A stretch of DNA of 64,000 nt from Bacillus sp. FJAT-49736 (lineage in GTDB: Bacteria > Bacillota > Bacilli > Bacillales > Bacillaceae_C): NCBI RefSeq assembly GCF_018343615.1, contig NZ_JAGYPI010000003.1:124001-188000 (forward strand), written 5' to 3'. Below, in pieces: positions 53,952 through 63,785 of this stretch; positions within the stretch are counted from its first letter, which is position 1; the number at the start of each line of letters is the position of its first letter. Below the pieces are notes generated by a model. It did not search any database. It was not told the origin of the DNA and was given only the letters and a program-made list of their open reading frames with translations. The position numbers and the translations under genes are program-made.

Positions 53952-54581
53952 CTAACAGATATCTTCGTTGATTAACTGGTGATAATCGTTTGGTGTATCA
54001 ATGTCTTTAGGGTAATTGTTTACGCTTTTCGACTGGTAAACAAATTGCTCATTTTTTTGAATAATACCTTTTCCACCTTGATCACCTTCTAACGAAATCA
54101 ATTCATGAAAAAAGTGAGGAGAAAAGAGAATGGGGTGACCAGATTTGCCATCACGGTATTTTACTTGAATAATGCTTTTATTTGGATTATCTGAATGACG
54201 AATTTGTAATTGCTTAAACACCCCCAATACCCCTTGTATATCATCTGCATGTATTTTAGGCTGATCACCAAGGAATACAATCGCTGCTTTAGTTGTGGAA
54301 GGGAGTGAGCGGATTGCTAAAGATAAGCTATGACCGATTCCCAAATGCGGGGAAGTATTGATAATTGATTCGCAGGGATACATAGATGTAATCGCTCTTA
54401 ACTTTTCATTTTTTGTTGGAATGACGACTTTTATCCCTTCAAAAGAGAGCATGGAGACCTTTTGAAGAGTATGTTCCATTATTGTTAGTCCGTGCCATGG
54501 CAATAACAACTTAGGGGTTCCCATTCTACTGGATTGACCACTCGCCAAAATGATTGCAAAGACACCATTTAGCTCATTCAT
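53952..54581 (-). CDS. MobA-like nucleotidyltransferase (MocA/PucB type)
   Basis: A 209-residue NTP_transf_3 protein with AIILASGQSSRMGTPKLLLP (nucleotide-binding loop) and the metal-binding AIVFLGDQPKIHADDI. MocA/PucB-type enzymes transfer CMP or GMP to molybdopterin for xanthine dehydrogenase-type enzymes. No molybdenum enzyme genes lie next to it here. ATG 54581 has GGAGGC 8 nt upstream and is preferred over TTG 54596. Confidence 0.8.
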   Translation of the reverse strand: MNELNGVFAIILASGQSSRMGTPKLLLPWHGLTIMEHTLQKVSMLSFEGIKVVIPTKNEKLRAITSMYPCESIINTSPHLGIGHSLSLAIRSLPSTTKAAIVFLGDQPKIHADDIQGVLGVFKQLQIRHSDNPNKSIIQVKYRDGKSGHPILFSPHFFHELISLEGDQGGKGIIQKNEQFVYQSKSVNNYPKDIDTPNDYHQLINEDIC

Positions 54582-54871
54582 GTATTTCGCCTCCAATAAG
54601 CAAAGAATAAACCATTTTTACTGAATAAAAAGATGTAAATGAACAAAAAAATTATGGACTAGCTTTTTTTTATATCCTTCCTCCGATTTTCTAAGTGGAG
54701 GGGTGTTTAATTATTTTTATTTTGGATTACCCTTTCCCTATGCTAAAAAGATTATTCCAATGGAAGATTGCTTTAGATACTTTAAGAAATTAAATTAATG
54801 AAGGATATAACCGATATAAGTAATAGGATTTATATGATTTAAATCACTATTACATCTTTGGGAGAGAGAAC

Positions 54872-55855
54872 ATGAAGATAAAGCAACTAACTAGTTTTCT
54901 TATAATTATATGTTTATTAGCAGGCTGTGCTGCCCCGCAAAAGAGCGAAAAGCAGGCCAAAAAGATAAAAATCGGCATCATGCTGTCCGATGTTGGTTTA
55001 GGCGATCAATCGTTCAGTGATGCGGCATTTAATGGATTAAGTAAGGCAAGAGATGAATTGGGTATTCTATTTGACTACCGGGAACTAAAGGATAGTAAAA
55101 CCTATGAAAATGGTATAGAGCAATTAGTAAAAGAGGGAAATGATGTTGTTATTGGTCTTGGTTTTGCAGTTCAAGCTGATTTAGAAAAGGTAGCAAAAAA
55201 GTATCCTAAGCAAAAATTTATTTTAGTTGATTCTGTTTCAACGCTGCCGAATGTTACATCGATTACCTTTAGGGAGGACCAAGGAAGCTTTTTGGCAGGG
55301 GCCCTTGCAGCATTAACGTCGAAATCTAATAAACTTGGTTTTATTGGAGGAGACGATGTTGAACTCATTCATAAATTTGAAAATGGTTTTAAGCAGGGTG
55401 CTAGATTTATTAATCCAAAAATAAAAGTGGAATCTGTTTATGCAGGAGATTTCGGAAATGATAAGCTTGGTGCAGAGATTGCACGAAAAATGATTCATAA
55501 TGGTACGGACGTATTATATGCCGCTGCAGGCTTTACCGGGGTAGGAGTACTAAGAACGGCGGAAGAATATGATAAATATGCAATCGGAGTGGATAGCGAT
55601 CAATATTTTTATGCGGAGAAAGCAGTTATTTCGTCCATGCAAAAGAATATTGATATCGCTCTTTATCAAGTAGCAAAAAATTTGGTCGACCATAAAGGTC
55701 TTCAAAAAGGACAAATTCAATTGGGCCTCAAGGAAAATGGTATTGGATTAGCTCCAATAAGAGTCATTCATTTATCCGATAAAGATCAACAAACACTAGA
55801 TAGTTTAAAAGAAAAGCTTTCAAGCGAAGAAATAAAAACAATTATTAACAAATAG
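54872..55855 (+). CDS. BMP-family (PnrA-like) substrate-binding lipoprotein
   Basis: A 327-residue lipoprotein (signal with LAGC lipobox) of the basic membrane protein family. Family blocks are [60 protein letters not shown] and [19 protein letters not shown]. PnrA and related proteins bind purine nucleosides for ABC uptake, but no ABC transporter genes follow. Instead a chemoreceptor gene begins 20 nt after the stop, so this protein may present a ligand to it. GGGAGAGA precedes ATG. Confidence 0.9.
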   Translation: MKIKQLTSFLIIICLLAGCAAPQKSEKQAKKIKIGIMLSDVGLGDQSFSDAAFNGLSKARDELGILFDYRELKDSKTYENGIEQLVKEGNDVVIGLGFAVQADLEKVAKKYPKQKFILVDSVSTLPNVTSITFREDQGSFLAGALAALTSKSNKLGFIGGDDVELIHKFENGFKQGARFINPKIKVESVYAGDFGNDKLGAEIARKMIHNGTDVLYAAAGFTGVGVLRTAEEYDKYAIGVDSDQYFYAEKAVISSMQKNIDIALYQVAKNLVDHKGLQKGQIQLGLKENGIGLAPIRVIHLSDKDQQTLDSLKEKLSSEEIKTIINK

Positions 55856-55874
55856 TGCATCATGGAGGGACAGC

Positions 55875-57527
55875 ATGAAATTAAAAAGTAAATTATTATT
55901 GAATTCTTTTTTTACTTTAGCTATTGCAATCATAATGATTGTCTATATCATTATAAAAATGCTGACTGTACAGTCATCCAATCAAGACTATGTAAATATA
56001 CTTCTATCTGTTCAGAAGCTAGATTCGCAAATAGGCACAGTAAAGCAAAGCTTAAGCAACTATTCTTATAATATGTCGGATGCTAATAAACAAAAGGGAT
56101 TAGCAGATATAAAGAATGCAGAGTCCGATTTTGCAGAGGTACAATCCTTGTTAGAGAACGACTCAAATATAGAAACGGTCCATAAGGCATTTATTAAATT
56201 TAAGGAACTAAAATCAGATTCAACTATAGCTTTAAATGAGCATAATTCTGCAGAAGCTGGCCGACAGTCGATTCGTACAGAGGGTATTATCAATGATTTG
56301 TATTTATTAAAGTTGAACACTAGTAATTATTATGATTATTTAAAAGACCTCCAAAAGCAGCAAATAGGCAATATTATTACATTTGCCATAGTTGGAAGTG
56401 TCATTTTAATTATACTCTCCGCATCGATTGGTTTCTTGTTGACTAGGTCTATTACCCTTCCATTAAGAAAGCTTTCAGAAAATGCGGGGGAAATTGCCAA
56501 AGGAAATCTTGTAGTCAACAATATCAACTATAAAGTTAACGATGAAATTGGACTGTTAAATCAATCGTTTGAAGCAATGGTTTCACATTTAAAAGAACTT
56601 ATACATGCAGTGGAATTAACTAGTGAAAAGGTAGAAATCTATGCGAAAGAAATAGAAGGAGAAAACTTCTTGCTAAAAGAGATAAGTGAGCAAGTAGCAA
56701 TATCTACGGAGGAATTATCGACTGGAACCCAGACGATATCCAATGATTTGCAGGATGCAGTGGCAGTAATTGAAAAAATGGACAATGAATTTGCAGTGAA
56801 TGTAGAACTTACTAATTTATCCTCCAAATATAATGAGGAAGCTGTCCAATCAATAGAAAATGGCCAAAATGCCATTACGGAGCAAGAAATATTAATGAAG
56901 GAAAATGTGGATGCTACGAAGCAAATAGAAGAAGCCACAAGAAAATTTGTATTATATACTACAAAAATTGAAGATATGGCACGAAGTGTTTCCAGTATTG
57001 CGGATCAGACCAATTTGCTTGCCTTAAATGCAGCAATTGAAGCGGCAAGAGCCGGAGAAGCAGGAAAGGGTTTTGCTGTTGTGGCTGACGAGGTAAGAAT
57101 GCTTGCTGAGGAGTCAGCAAGTGCCACAAAACAAATTTTTGAAATGGTAAATCGAATTCAGGATGGGCTTCAACATGTTCAGCATTCAGTAGAAGAAGGG
57201 GTTGCAATTGCAGGGAAACAATCTGTATCAATGGATTTAACCTTGCGTTCTTTTGTGGAAATCAATGAAAAGGTTGCAGGGATATCTGGCAACATAAAAG
57301 ATTTAGTTACAGGAATGTCTTTATCTAAAAAATTGGGATCACAGGTTCTATCCAATGTAGAAAATATAAGTGCGGTAGTACAGCAAACGGCTGCTGGGAG
57401 TGAAGAGATATCCGCTTCAACGGCTGAACAGCTTTCAGCATCGGAAAAAATGGTGGATAAAGTTTCCTCCCTTCGTGCTCTAACATCCGAATTAAACCAT
57501 ACACTTTCAAAATTTACACTGTATTAA
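55875..57527 (+). CDS. Methyl-accepting chemotaxis protein
   Basis: A 550-residue chemoreceptor. TM1 is at about 7-28, an extracytoplasmic four-helix-bundle-type domain at about 32-165, TM2 at about 168-190, HAMP at about 192-243, and the signalling tip has [20 protein letters not shown] and [20 protein letters not shown]. The sensory domain is small and helical. The gene is coupled to the BMP lipoprotein (20 nt), which suggests indirect ligand detection via a binding protein. GGAGGGA precedes ATG. Confidence 0.93.
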   Translation: MKLKSKLLLNSFFTLAIAIIMIVYIIIKMLTVQSSNQDYVNILLSVQKLDSQIGTVKQSLSNYSYNMSDANKQKGLADIKNAESDFAEVQSLLENDSNIETVHKAFIKFKELKSDSTIALNEHNSAEAGRQSIRTEGIINDLYLLKLNTSNYYDYLKDLQKQQIGNIITFAIVGSVILIILSASIGFLLTRSITLPLRKLSENAGEIAKGNLVVNNINYKVNDEIGLLNQSFEAMVSHLKELIHAVELTSEKVEIYAKEIEGENFLLKEISEQVAISTEELSTGTQTISNDLQDAVAVIEKMDNEFAVNVELTNLSSKYNEEAVQSIENGQNAITEQEILMKENVDATKQIEEATRKFVLYTTKIEDMARSVSSIADQTNLLALNAAIEAARAGEAGKGFAVVADEVRMLAEESASATKQIFEMVNRIQDGLQHVQHSVEEGVAIAGKQSVSMDLTLRSFVEINEKVAGISGNIKDLVTGMSLSKKLGSQVLSNVENISAVVQQTAAGSEEISASTAEQLSASEKMVDKVSSLRALTSELNHTLSKFTLY

Positions 57528-57557
57528 AGAAAAAACACCGGGGGGTGTTTTTTCTTT
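57526..57557. terminator. Bidirectional terminator after the chemoreceptor
   Basis: A 14-bp stem AAAGAAAAAACACC / GGTGTTTTTTCTTT with a G4 loop. It ends both the chemoreceptor and the convergent dehydrogenase. Confidence 0.88.
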
Positions 57558-58518
57558 AATACCCTTTTTTATAGTCCACGATATTAATGGACGGCGTTAA
57601 TTCTTTTACATAATGCCGTAGATTAGGGAGAAGGATTTCTTCTATTACTCTTCTATCATAATTTTCAGTTGATCCAGATGTATGTGGAGTGATAATAACA
57701 TTTTCAAGTTCCCAAAGCGGACTTTCCTCACGTAATGGTTCCTTCTCAAATACATCTAATCCTGCCCCAGCAATTTTTCCCTCTAGTAATGCTGCTATTA
57801 AATCCTTCTCTACCACAGTATCTCCTCGGCCAATATTTATGAAAAAGGCGGATGGCTTCATCAATGAAAACTGTTCTTTTCCAAACATGTGATAGGTTTC
57901 ATTTGTAGAAGGCAAGGTAACAACTACATAATCACACTGGGGTAGAATATTGTTTAATTGGGAAGAGGCATACATTTCGTCAACAAATTCTTCATGTCTG
58001 CCTGAGTGGCGTATTCCGATAACCTTCATTCCAAATGCCTTAGCGATTTTGGCAGTCTCCTTTCCGATTGCACCTACTCCGATAATCCCCACTGTTTTTC
58101 CATGCATTTCGAGGCTTAAATTGGCATGATGCCAAACCTTATTTATTTGGTTCTTCACATATGTATGGACTTTTCTAGTTAAACCAAGCATTAATGCGAA
58201 GATCGTTTCAGAGATTGGAAAGGCATGAACACCGCTTGCGGAGGTAATGATAATTCCCTTATTTGCCATTTTATCTAATGGAAAGCTATTAACACCTGCA
58301 CTCCAGCTCTGAAGCCAGCGCAGCTTAGATTCTTGGTCAATACAGTATTCTTTTATTTCCTTTTTCCAGCCTGCGATTATCTCTGCATCTTGGAGATGGT
58401 CCATCCATGCTGATGAATCCTTTCCCACGATAATATCCCAATTTGGAATTATTTTTTTCATTTCATCGATATAGCATGATTGAATATTTTGCGTAATCAC
58501 TAACTTTCTTTTTTTCAT
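57556..58518 (-). CDS. D-2-hydroxyacid dehydrogenase, NAD(P)-binding
   Basis: A 320-residue oxidoreductase with the dinucleotide motif GIIGVGAIGKETAKIAKAFG. The catalytic Arg region is LQSWSAGVNSF (substrate loop), Glu in GAGLDVFEKEPL and His in ITPHTSGSTE. It reduces 2-oxoacids or oxidises D-2-hydroxyacids; the substrate is unknown. It is convergent with the chemoreceptor gene. Confidence 0.9.
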   Translation of the reverse strand: MKKRKLVITQNIQSCYIDEMKKIIPNWDIIVGKDSSAWMDHLQDAEIIAGWKKEIKEYCIDQESKLRWLQSWSAGVNSFPLDKMANKGIIITSASGVHAFPISETIFALMLGLTRKVHTYVKNQINKVWHHANLSLEMHGKTVGIIGVGAIGKETAKIAKAFGMKVIGIRHSGRHEEFVDEMYASSQLNNILPQCDYVVVTLPSTNETYHMFGKEQFSLMKPSAFFINIGRGDTVVEKDLIAALLEGKIAGAGLDVFEKEPLREESPLWELENVIITPHTSGSTENYDRRVIEEILLPNLRHYVKELTPSINIVDYKKGY

Positions 58519-58584
58519 TGGATCACCCTCTGTTTTGAATTATGGAACAATTCTTATAGTTCCTATTTTAACAAAGCAAAAAAA

Positions 58585-58615
58585 TAAAAGCAGCCATTCA
58601 GCTGCTTTTACTCTA
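58585..58615. terminator. Terminator after the LysM-3D gene
   Basis: Stem TAAAAGCAGC / GCTGCTTTTA with a 6-nt loop. Read on the minus strand it is followed by TTTTATTTTTTTG. Confidence 0.85.
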
Positions 58616-59167
58616 TTTTATAATCCTTACTTTTACTTTTTTTCTTCCCCATTTATAGGCTTGTTTAAGAGTTGGATAAAATACATCGATTTTATTGCCT
58701 TTTACAGAACTGCCTTTATCAGCTGCAATTGCATATCCGTATCCATCTACATAAACCTTAGTGCCTAAGGGAATTACCTTAGGATCAACAGAAATGACTT
58801 TTGCATCTGGATGCTTCTTTAAATTGATTCCAGTCGCTGTAAATCCTCCGCATCCTTTACAGTTAACTGTATATGCTGTAGCTGTTACCGTTAATACCTT
58901 CGATGTAGAGGCTTTTGCATTTGCGGCATTTGTACTAACTGTGCTCTTAGGTGCTGATATGTTTAATTTTTGATTAATATGTATGGTGTTGGAAGAAAGA
59001 TGATTCCATTGTTTTAACTGCGCAATGGAAATCTTGTATTTTTTGCTTATGATATATAAACTATCGCCTTTTTTTACTGTATATGTATTAGAGGCTGCAA
59101 ATGCGCCGTTTGATATTCCAAACGTTATTATAAGCAATGTACTAAGAGTAAGAATAAATTTCTTCAA
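58613..59167 (-). CDS. LysM and 3D-domain cell-wall hydrolase (YocH-like)
   Basis: A 184-residue exported protein with a signal peptide (about 1-24, ending GAFAA), one LysM domain (about 28-72, YTVKKGDSLYIISKKYKISI) and a C-terminal 3D domain with VISVDPKVIPLGTKVYVDGY and AIAADKGSSVKGNKIDVFYP, whose three aspartates give the domain its name. Such YocH-type proteins cut cell-wall peptidoglycan, often with roles in growth or resuscitation. Monocistronic. Confidence 0.92.
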   Translation of the reverse strand: MKKFILTLSTLLIITFGISNGAFAASNTYTVKKGDSLYIISKKYKISIAQLKQWNHLSSNTIHINQKLNISAPKSTVSTNAANAKASTSKVLTVTATAYTVNCKGCGGFTATGINLKKHPDAKVISVDPKVIPLGTKVYVDGYGYAIAADKGSSVKGNKIDVFYPTLKQAYKWGRKKVKVRIIK

Positions 59168-59317
59168 GTTCTTTGCTCCTTTTTGTTTGTCTTAAGAAAA
59201 GAATACCATTCAAATGTGACAAATATATTTCAGCGGTATACTAATTGTGTTACAACATATTAAAAATAATAGTGTTGCTGTAAAATAAAAAGAAAAGGAT
59301 GCGCCTCTTTCTTAAAC

Positions 59318-59350
59318 AAAAAAGACTCCAAATATTATGGAGTCTTTTGG
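59318..59350 (-). terminator. Terminator of the cold-shock gene
   Basis: Stem AAAAGACTCCA / TGGAGTCTTTT; on the minus strand it is followed by TTTTTGTTT. Confidence 0.85.
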
Positions 59351-59352
59351 TC

Positions 59353-59553
59353 TTACTGCTTGTGAACATTTGTTGCTTGTGGTCCACGGGCGCCTTGTTC
59401 AATTTCAAATGTGACCGTTTGCCCTTCTTCAAGTGTTTTGAAGCCTTCGCCTTGAATGGCAGAAAAATGAACAAAAACATCGTCCTGTCCTTCGACCTCA
59501 ATAAATCCAAAGCCTTTTTCTGCATTGAACCACTTAACTTTACCTGTTACCAT
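59353..59553 (-). CDS. Cold-shock protein (CspB/CspD type)
   Basis: A 66-residue CSD-fold RNA chaperone. RNP1 is [10 protein letters not shown] and RNP2 is DVFVHFSAI. The N-terminus [14 protein letters not shown] is canonical. GGAGGT is 5-7 nt before ATG on the minus strand. A 5' leader region with an inverted repeat (59693-59726) lies upstream; it may be part of the promoter or of a cold-responsive leader. Confidence 0.95.
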   Translation of the reverse strand: MVTGKVKWFNAEKGFGFIEVEGQDDVFVHFSAIQGEGFKTLEEGQTVTFEIEQGARGPQATNVHKQ

Positions 59554-59886
59554 TCAAATACCTCCAACACGGATATTTCCATTATTCATTTCCATTCATA
59601 GTATTTCTAGATAGAACTTGTTTTTATACAGTCTTTCTGAAAATTTTAAGCGGAACATAAAGGGTAAATATCCATTTAAAATAAATTTCACCGTATAGTT
59701 TTCACCTAAATAATGCAAAACTATACATCTAATTAAATTAAAAGAATTATACAAACTGTTAGACTTTTTTGTGGAAATGTAATATAATCATTTTTACGTC
59801 TTAAAAAATGTAAAGAGTGTAAAGTCATGAATCTTATTGTGAATTCATGGCCTTTTTGCGTACTATAATTAGAAAGGAGGCTTTTT
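59554..59886. other. Divergent leader region, csp and helD
   Basis: 333 nt between the cold-shock gene (-) and helD (+), with no gene. It carries the inverted repeat GTATAGTTTT (59693-59702) / AAAACTATAC (59717-59726) nearer the csp side, and the helD promoter and leader hairpin nearer the helD side. Confidence 0.6.
59759..59857 (+). promoter_or_regulatory. helD promoter and leader hairpin
   Basis: A promoter TTAGAC (59759-59764), 18-nt spacer, TATAAT (59783-59788) is followed by a leader that folds CATGAA (59826-59831) / TTCATG (59844-59849) with a T5 run after GCC (59853-59857). The terminator-like hairpin lies between promoter and start codon, so attenuation is possible. Confidence 0.55.
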
Positions 59887-62187
59887 ATGCCTAATACTGG
59901 TCACCCCGATTATCAAGATGAGCTTGAGCGTTTGGCGTTTACAAAAAAATATATGGGGATTGTGATTCAAGCTTCGGAATCAAATGAAGAAAATTTTAAA
60001 GAAAATATGAAGCAAGCATTGGAAGGAATGGATCTTAAGGATTCCAGTTTTGGCTACATGAGTATGCTGACCAATTCTAATTTGTTAAGGCGAACGGCCG
60101 ATGAAGTGAAAAGATTGAGGAAATTTGAAAGCAAACCTTATTTTGCAAAAATAAATTTTCTGCGGGAGGAAACAAATCAAGAGGAAATCCTCTATATAGG
60201 AAAGGTTTCTCTTTTTGATAAAGAAACGCAGATGCCAATTATTGTGGATTGGCGATCTCCTGTCGCAAATCTTTATTATGATGGACGATTAGGAGATGTA
60301 TCCTATGTAGCAGAAGGAGAAGAGTACTCAGGTTATTTATCGCTAAAACGTCAATTTATCATTGAAAATGGTGAGCTGGAAGATATTCGCGATATAGATT
60401 TAACCACAAATGACGAATTGCTCCAAATGTCACTAGCAAACAGCTCCAGCAATCGTCTTACAGAAATTGTCTCTACTATTCAAGAGGAACAAAACAATGT
60501 CATACGTGCTGATCTTAACAAGCCAATTATCGTCCAAGGTGCAGCTGGAAGTGGAAAGACGACTATTGCATTGCATCGTTTATCATATTTTATATACACC
60601 TATGCCGACCATTTCACTCCAAATCAGCTAATGATTTTAGCCCCAAACCGATTATTTATCGATTATATTTCAGAAGTGCTCCCAGAGCTGGGAGTGGAGA
60701 ATATTCATCAAACTACCTTCGTTGATTATGTTTTAAAGTGCATCGGAAAAAAGATAAAATTAACTCACCCAGATGAAAAACTGCTTAAAATTATGAACCG
60801 TGAGATCCAAAAACCAGAGTTGACCCGTTGGCTTTCCGCCTTTAAAGGATCATTGCAATTTCGGGATATTATTGATCGTTATTTGCAGGATATCTTGAAA
60901 ACACTGGTTCCTCAAGAAGATTTCTATGTTTCGAAATTTCGGCTTTACAGTGCCAAAAAAATAAGAAAATTAATGACATACGAGTATGAATATCTGCCAT
61001 ATTATCAAAGGGTTGAAAAAATTAAGCGGGTTCTTCAGAATCATGTAAGAACAGAGAAAAAGACAATGATTGAAAGAATCACTAATTTTTATGATAATAA
61101 ACTGGAAAAAGCCTTGTATAGTAAAGCTGATCCTAACACTAGGCGCAAATATGTTTCAAAGGCGCTAGATAAAAAGGATGAAGCTTTAAAGGAAATTCAA
61201 AAAGAAGTAAAAACAGCTGTAAATACTTATATAAAGCAAATCCCTAAATATGATTTGTTCCACTACTATAGAGAGCTTGTAACAAAGCCTGAAGTTTTCT
61301 CAGAATATGCATCTGGAATGTTAAGTGAAGAACAAATTGATTTCTTCTGTAACTATCAATTTTCTCTATATGCACAGCGAAGCTACGAAGTAGAGGATTT
61401 AGCGGCGATGCTTTATCTACAGGGAAAACTATTTGGTATTGATAAGATGCTGCGTGTAAAAAATGTAGTCATTGATGAAGCACAGGATTATAGTTATTTT
61501 CAATTATTTGCCCTTAAAAGTGTATTAGAAACAGATATGTTCACCATTGTGGGGGATCTTGCTCAAGGAATTCATTCCTATCGAGGAATCAATGACTGGA
61601 GTATAGTCTATAAAGAAATATTTCCTCGGGCAAGCTATAAAACATTACAAAAAAGCTATCGAACTACTATTGAAATCATGAACGCAGCAAATGAGATATT
61701 AAAGCTTCTGCAATTGCAGCTTCCAACAGTGGAGCCGGTTGTTCGCCATAGTCACAAGCCATTATTTATCGAGACATCATCAGATAAAACAACTATTGAA
61801 AAGATATGTTCTGAGATTGAGAAAATGTATCTTGATGGACTTAAAACGGTTGCGGTTATTGGTAAGACGAATAATGAATGTAAGAAGTTAGTAAAGCTAT
61901 TCGGTCAATATTCCAAATTACCTATCCAGCATTTGAAGGAAAATGAAGAAATTAATAAAGATAAAGTGGTCATTGTTAGTTCTCATTTATCCAAAGGTCT
62001 TGAATTCGATGTTGTAATTGTTTGCACTATGGATGAAGCATTTGAAGCAAATGAAATCGATATTAAGCTATTGTATGTTTCCATGACAAGACCTTTGCAC
62101 CGATTAATGCTCTTTGGTAAGAATAAATCATGCTTTTTACTTGATAAGATAGAAGATTCGTCATTATTTGGTGAACTTGTTTCATAA
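59887..62187 (+). CDS. helD: RNA polymerase recycling motor HelD (UvrD-like ATPase)
   Basis: A 766-residue SF1-type ATPase, near the size of B. subtilis HelD. The N-terminal coiled arm (about 1-120) includes SNLLRRTADEVKRLRKFESK. Motif I is QGAAGSGKTTIALHR, motif II VVIDEAQDYSYFQL, motif III GDLAQGIHSYRGINDW, and motif VI MTRPLHRLMLF. HelD binds core RNA polymerase and frees it from DNA and RNA. AAAGGAGG precedes ATG. A terminator-like hairpin occurs in its leader. Confidence 0.94.
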   Translation: MPNTGHPDYQDELERLAFTKKYMGIVIQASESNEENFKENMKQALEGMDLKDSSFGYMSMLTNSNLLRRTADEVKRLRKFESKPYFAKINFLREETNQEEILYIGKVSLFDKETQMPIIVDWRSPVANLYYDGRLGDVSYVAEGEEYSGYLSLKRQFIIENGELEDIRDIDLTTNDELLQMSLANSSSNRLTEIVSTIQEEQNNVIRADLNKPIIVQGAAGSGKTTIALHRLSYFIYTYADHFTPNQLMILAPNRLFIDYISEVLPELGVENIHQTTFVDYVLKCIGKKIKLTHPDEKLLKIMNREIQKPELTRWLSAFKGSLQFRDIIDRYLQDILKTLVPQEDFYVSKFRLYSAKKIRKLMTYEYEYLPYYQRVEKIKRVLQNHVRTEKKTMIERITNFYDNKLEKALYSKADPNTRRKYVSKALDKKDEALKEIQKEVKTAVNTYIKQIPKYDLFHYYRELVTKPEVFSEYASGMLSEEQIDFFCNYQFSLYAQRSYEVEDLAAMLYLQGKLFGIDKMLRVKNVVIDEAQDYSYFQLFALKSVLETDMFTIVGDLAQGIHSYRGINDWSIVYKEIFPRASYKTLQKSYRTTIEIMNAANEILKLLQLQLPTVEPVVRHSHKPLFIETSSDKTTIEKICSEIEKMYLDGLKTVAVIGKTNNECKKLVKLFGQYSKLPIQHLKENEEINKDKVVIVSSHLSKGLEFDVVIVCTMDEAFEANEIDIKLLYVSMTRPLHRLMLFGKNKSCFLLDKIEDSSLFGELVS

Positions 62188-62209
62188 GAAGGATATCGTA
62201 TAGTTTGGT

Positions 62210-62240
62210 GCCTAAATCGCGAAGTGATTTAGGCTTTTTG
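62210..62240 (+). terminator. Terminator of helD
   Basis: Stem GCCTAAATC / GATTTAGGC with a 7-nt loop and a T5 run. Confidence 0.85.
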
Positions 62241-62347
62241 CAATCAACTTCCGATTGTTTTTTTGTAAATACTTGTATAAATTAAAGGATTTTTCCCACA
62301 AATTGTCGTATTGTATCGTATAAATATTTAAAAGGGAAGGATACAAT

Positions 62348-63625
62348 ATGATCCTTGAAATAATTATTCTCCAGCTTTTAATTATTGTAATTCCCGTACA
62401 TATATATACGCTTTTTTTTGAAAATAAAAAAATAGGAAGTTCTCCATATTTATTTGGAGTAATCAATGGACTGACGGCTTTATTGGCTATGTCCTTCCCT
62501 TTTTCTGCCTTTAATATGGTTTGGGACTTGAGATATACCCCGTTAGCTATTGCTCTTCTGTATGAAGGTCCTATTTCAGGACTGATTGTTTTTCTTGTCA
62601 TACTGTTAAAAAGGACAATAACTGGCGGAGACGGATTAGTGATCGCCTATATATGCTTGATCTTCTCCGTGATTTTGCCATTATACCTCCATAAAAACTA
62701 TTGGAATATAAGTAAATTAAATCGAGTGAAAAGAGCCCTAATAGTAGGAATATGGGCTGCAATAGTACAGTTATGCATTACTTACAGTCATTTTTTACTT
62801 AATGAGTACTCTAATCAAACGAAAATAAATTCTCTTCTTTTTGTTGTTGCTTACGGATCCGTTCAAATATTGGGAATAGCTGTCTCCGCCACTCTTCATG
62901 AAAGAATGATTGAGAAACAAATAATGCAAAAGGAAATGACAAAGACGGTAAAATTAAATACAATGGGTGAGCTCGCTGCCTCCATTGCTCATGAAATTAG
63001 GAACCCGTTAACGGTAGTAAAAGGATTTTTACAGCTTATGAAGCAGCAAAAAAAAGGAGCAAATCAACAATACTTAACATTAGTATTGAGTGAATTAGAT
63101 AGAGCAGAAGTAATTATTAGCGACTACTTAAATTTTGCAAAGCCGCAGCTCCGTAAAATAGAAAAAATTGAGCTTGGCGATTTCACTTCTGGAATTATCA
63201 CCTTAATTCAATCTTTAGCTGTCACAAAAGGAGTTGTTTTAGCAGATCATATTGAGGAAAATCCTTCTGTTGTTACAGATAAAGATCGTCTCAAGCAGGC
63301 AATTGTAAACTTTATCAAGAATGCAATTGAAGCAACACCGCAGGGTGGGACGGTATCTGTAAGCTTAAGGCAAATAAATGACTATGTTTATATTGAAATT
63401 TCCGATACAGGTAAAGGAATGACGCAAGAGCAGCTTTCAAGAATGGGAACCGTTTTTTATACAACGAAAGAAAAGGGTACTGGCTTAGGTACTGCAGTAT
63501 CGATAAGAATTATTGAAACGATGAACGGAAAAGTAAATTATGAGAGCAAGTTAAATACTGGAACGAAAGTTACAATTCAATTGCCTGTTCTACATGGGAA
63601 TGAAGCTGAAGGTAATGGTACATAG
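62348..63625 (+). CDS. KinB-like sensor histidine kinase
   Basis: A 425-residue kinase. The N-terminal 190 residues form a 5TM-type LytS/KinB membrane sensor (six or so helices), with LLYEGPISGLIVFLVILLKR. HisKA has His215 in AHEIRNPLTVVKGF and HATPase_c has DKDRLKQAIVNFIKNAIEAT, DTGKGM and GTGLGTAVS. Size and domain order match B. subtilis KinB (428 residues as I remember), a phosphorelay kinase for sporulation. There is no response regulator or kbaA beside it. Confidence 0.88.
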   Translation: MILEIIILQLLIIVIPVHIYTLFFENKKIGSSPYLFGVINGLTALLAMSFPFSAFNMVWDLRYTPLAIALLYEGPISGLIVFLVILLKRTITGGDGLVIAYICLIFSVILPLYLHKNYWNISKLNRVKRALIVGIWAAIVQLCITYSHFLLNEYSNQTKINSLLFVVAYGSVQILGIAVSATLHERMIEKQIMQKEMTKTVKLNTMGELAASIAHEIRNPLTVVKGFLQLMKQQKKGANQQYLTLVLSELDRAEVIISDYLNFAKPQLRKIEKIELGDFTSGIITLIQSLAVTKGVVLADHIEENPSVVTDKDRLKQAIVNFIKNAIEATPQGGTVSVSLRQINDYVYIEISDTGKGMTQEQLSRMGTVFYTTKEKGTGLGTAVSIRIIETMNGKVNYESKLNTGTKVTIQLPVLHGNEAEGNGT

Positions 63626-63663
63626 GAAAAGGTTTCTTAATATATTATGATCAACAAAATATC

Positions 63664-63721
63664 AATGGGCAGTATTACTGTTGCTTCTAAAATCTTGAAG
63701 CAAGGTACGATACTGCCCATT
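63664..63721. other. Long nested inverted repeat between convergent genes
   Basis: Outer arms AATGGGCAGTAT (63664-63675) and ATACTGCCCATT (63710-63721) are perfect inverted copies of 12 nt. Inner arms TTGCTTC (63681-63687) and GAAGCAA (63697-63703) nest inside. Neither strand has a T-run right after it, so it is not a standard terminator, although its position between convergent genes suggests one. Confidence 0.6.
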
Positions 63722-63785
63722 AATATGTCTAAAATTAGAGTAGCAAACAGCAGGGATTTAACCCCCGCTGACTAAAGAGAATATT

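Noticed and set aside
56639-57510. Series of minus-strand frames inside the chemoreceptor gene
   Set aside because: They are shadows of the regular coiled-coil codon pattern (Ala/Glu/Ser-rich) on the opposite strand.
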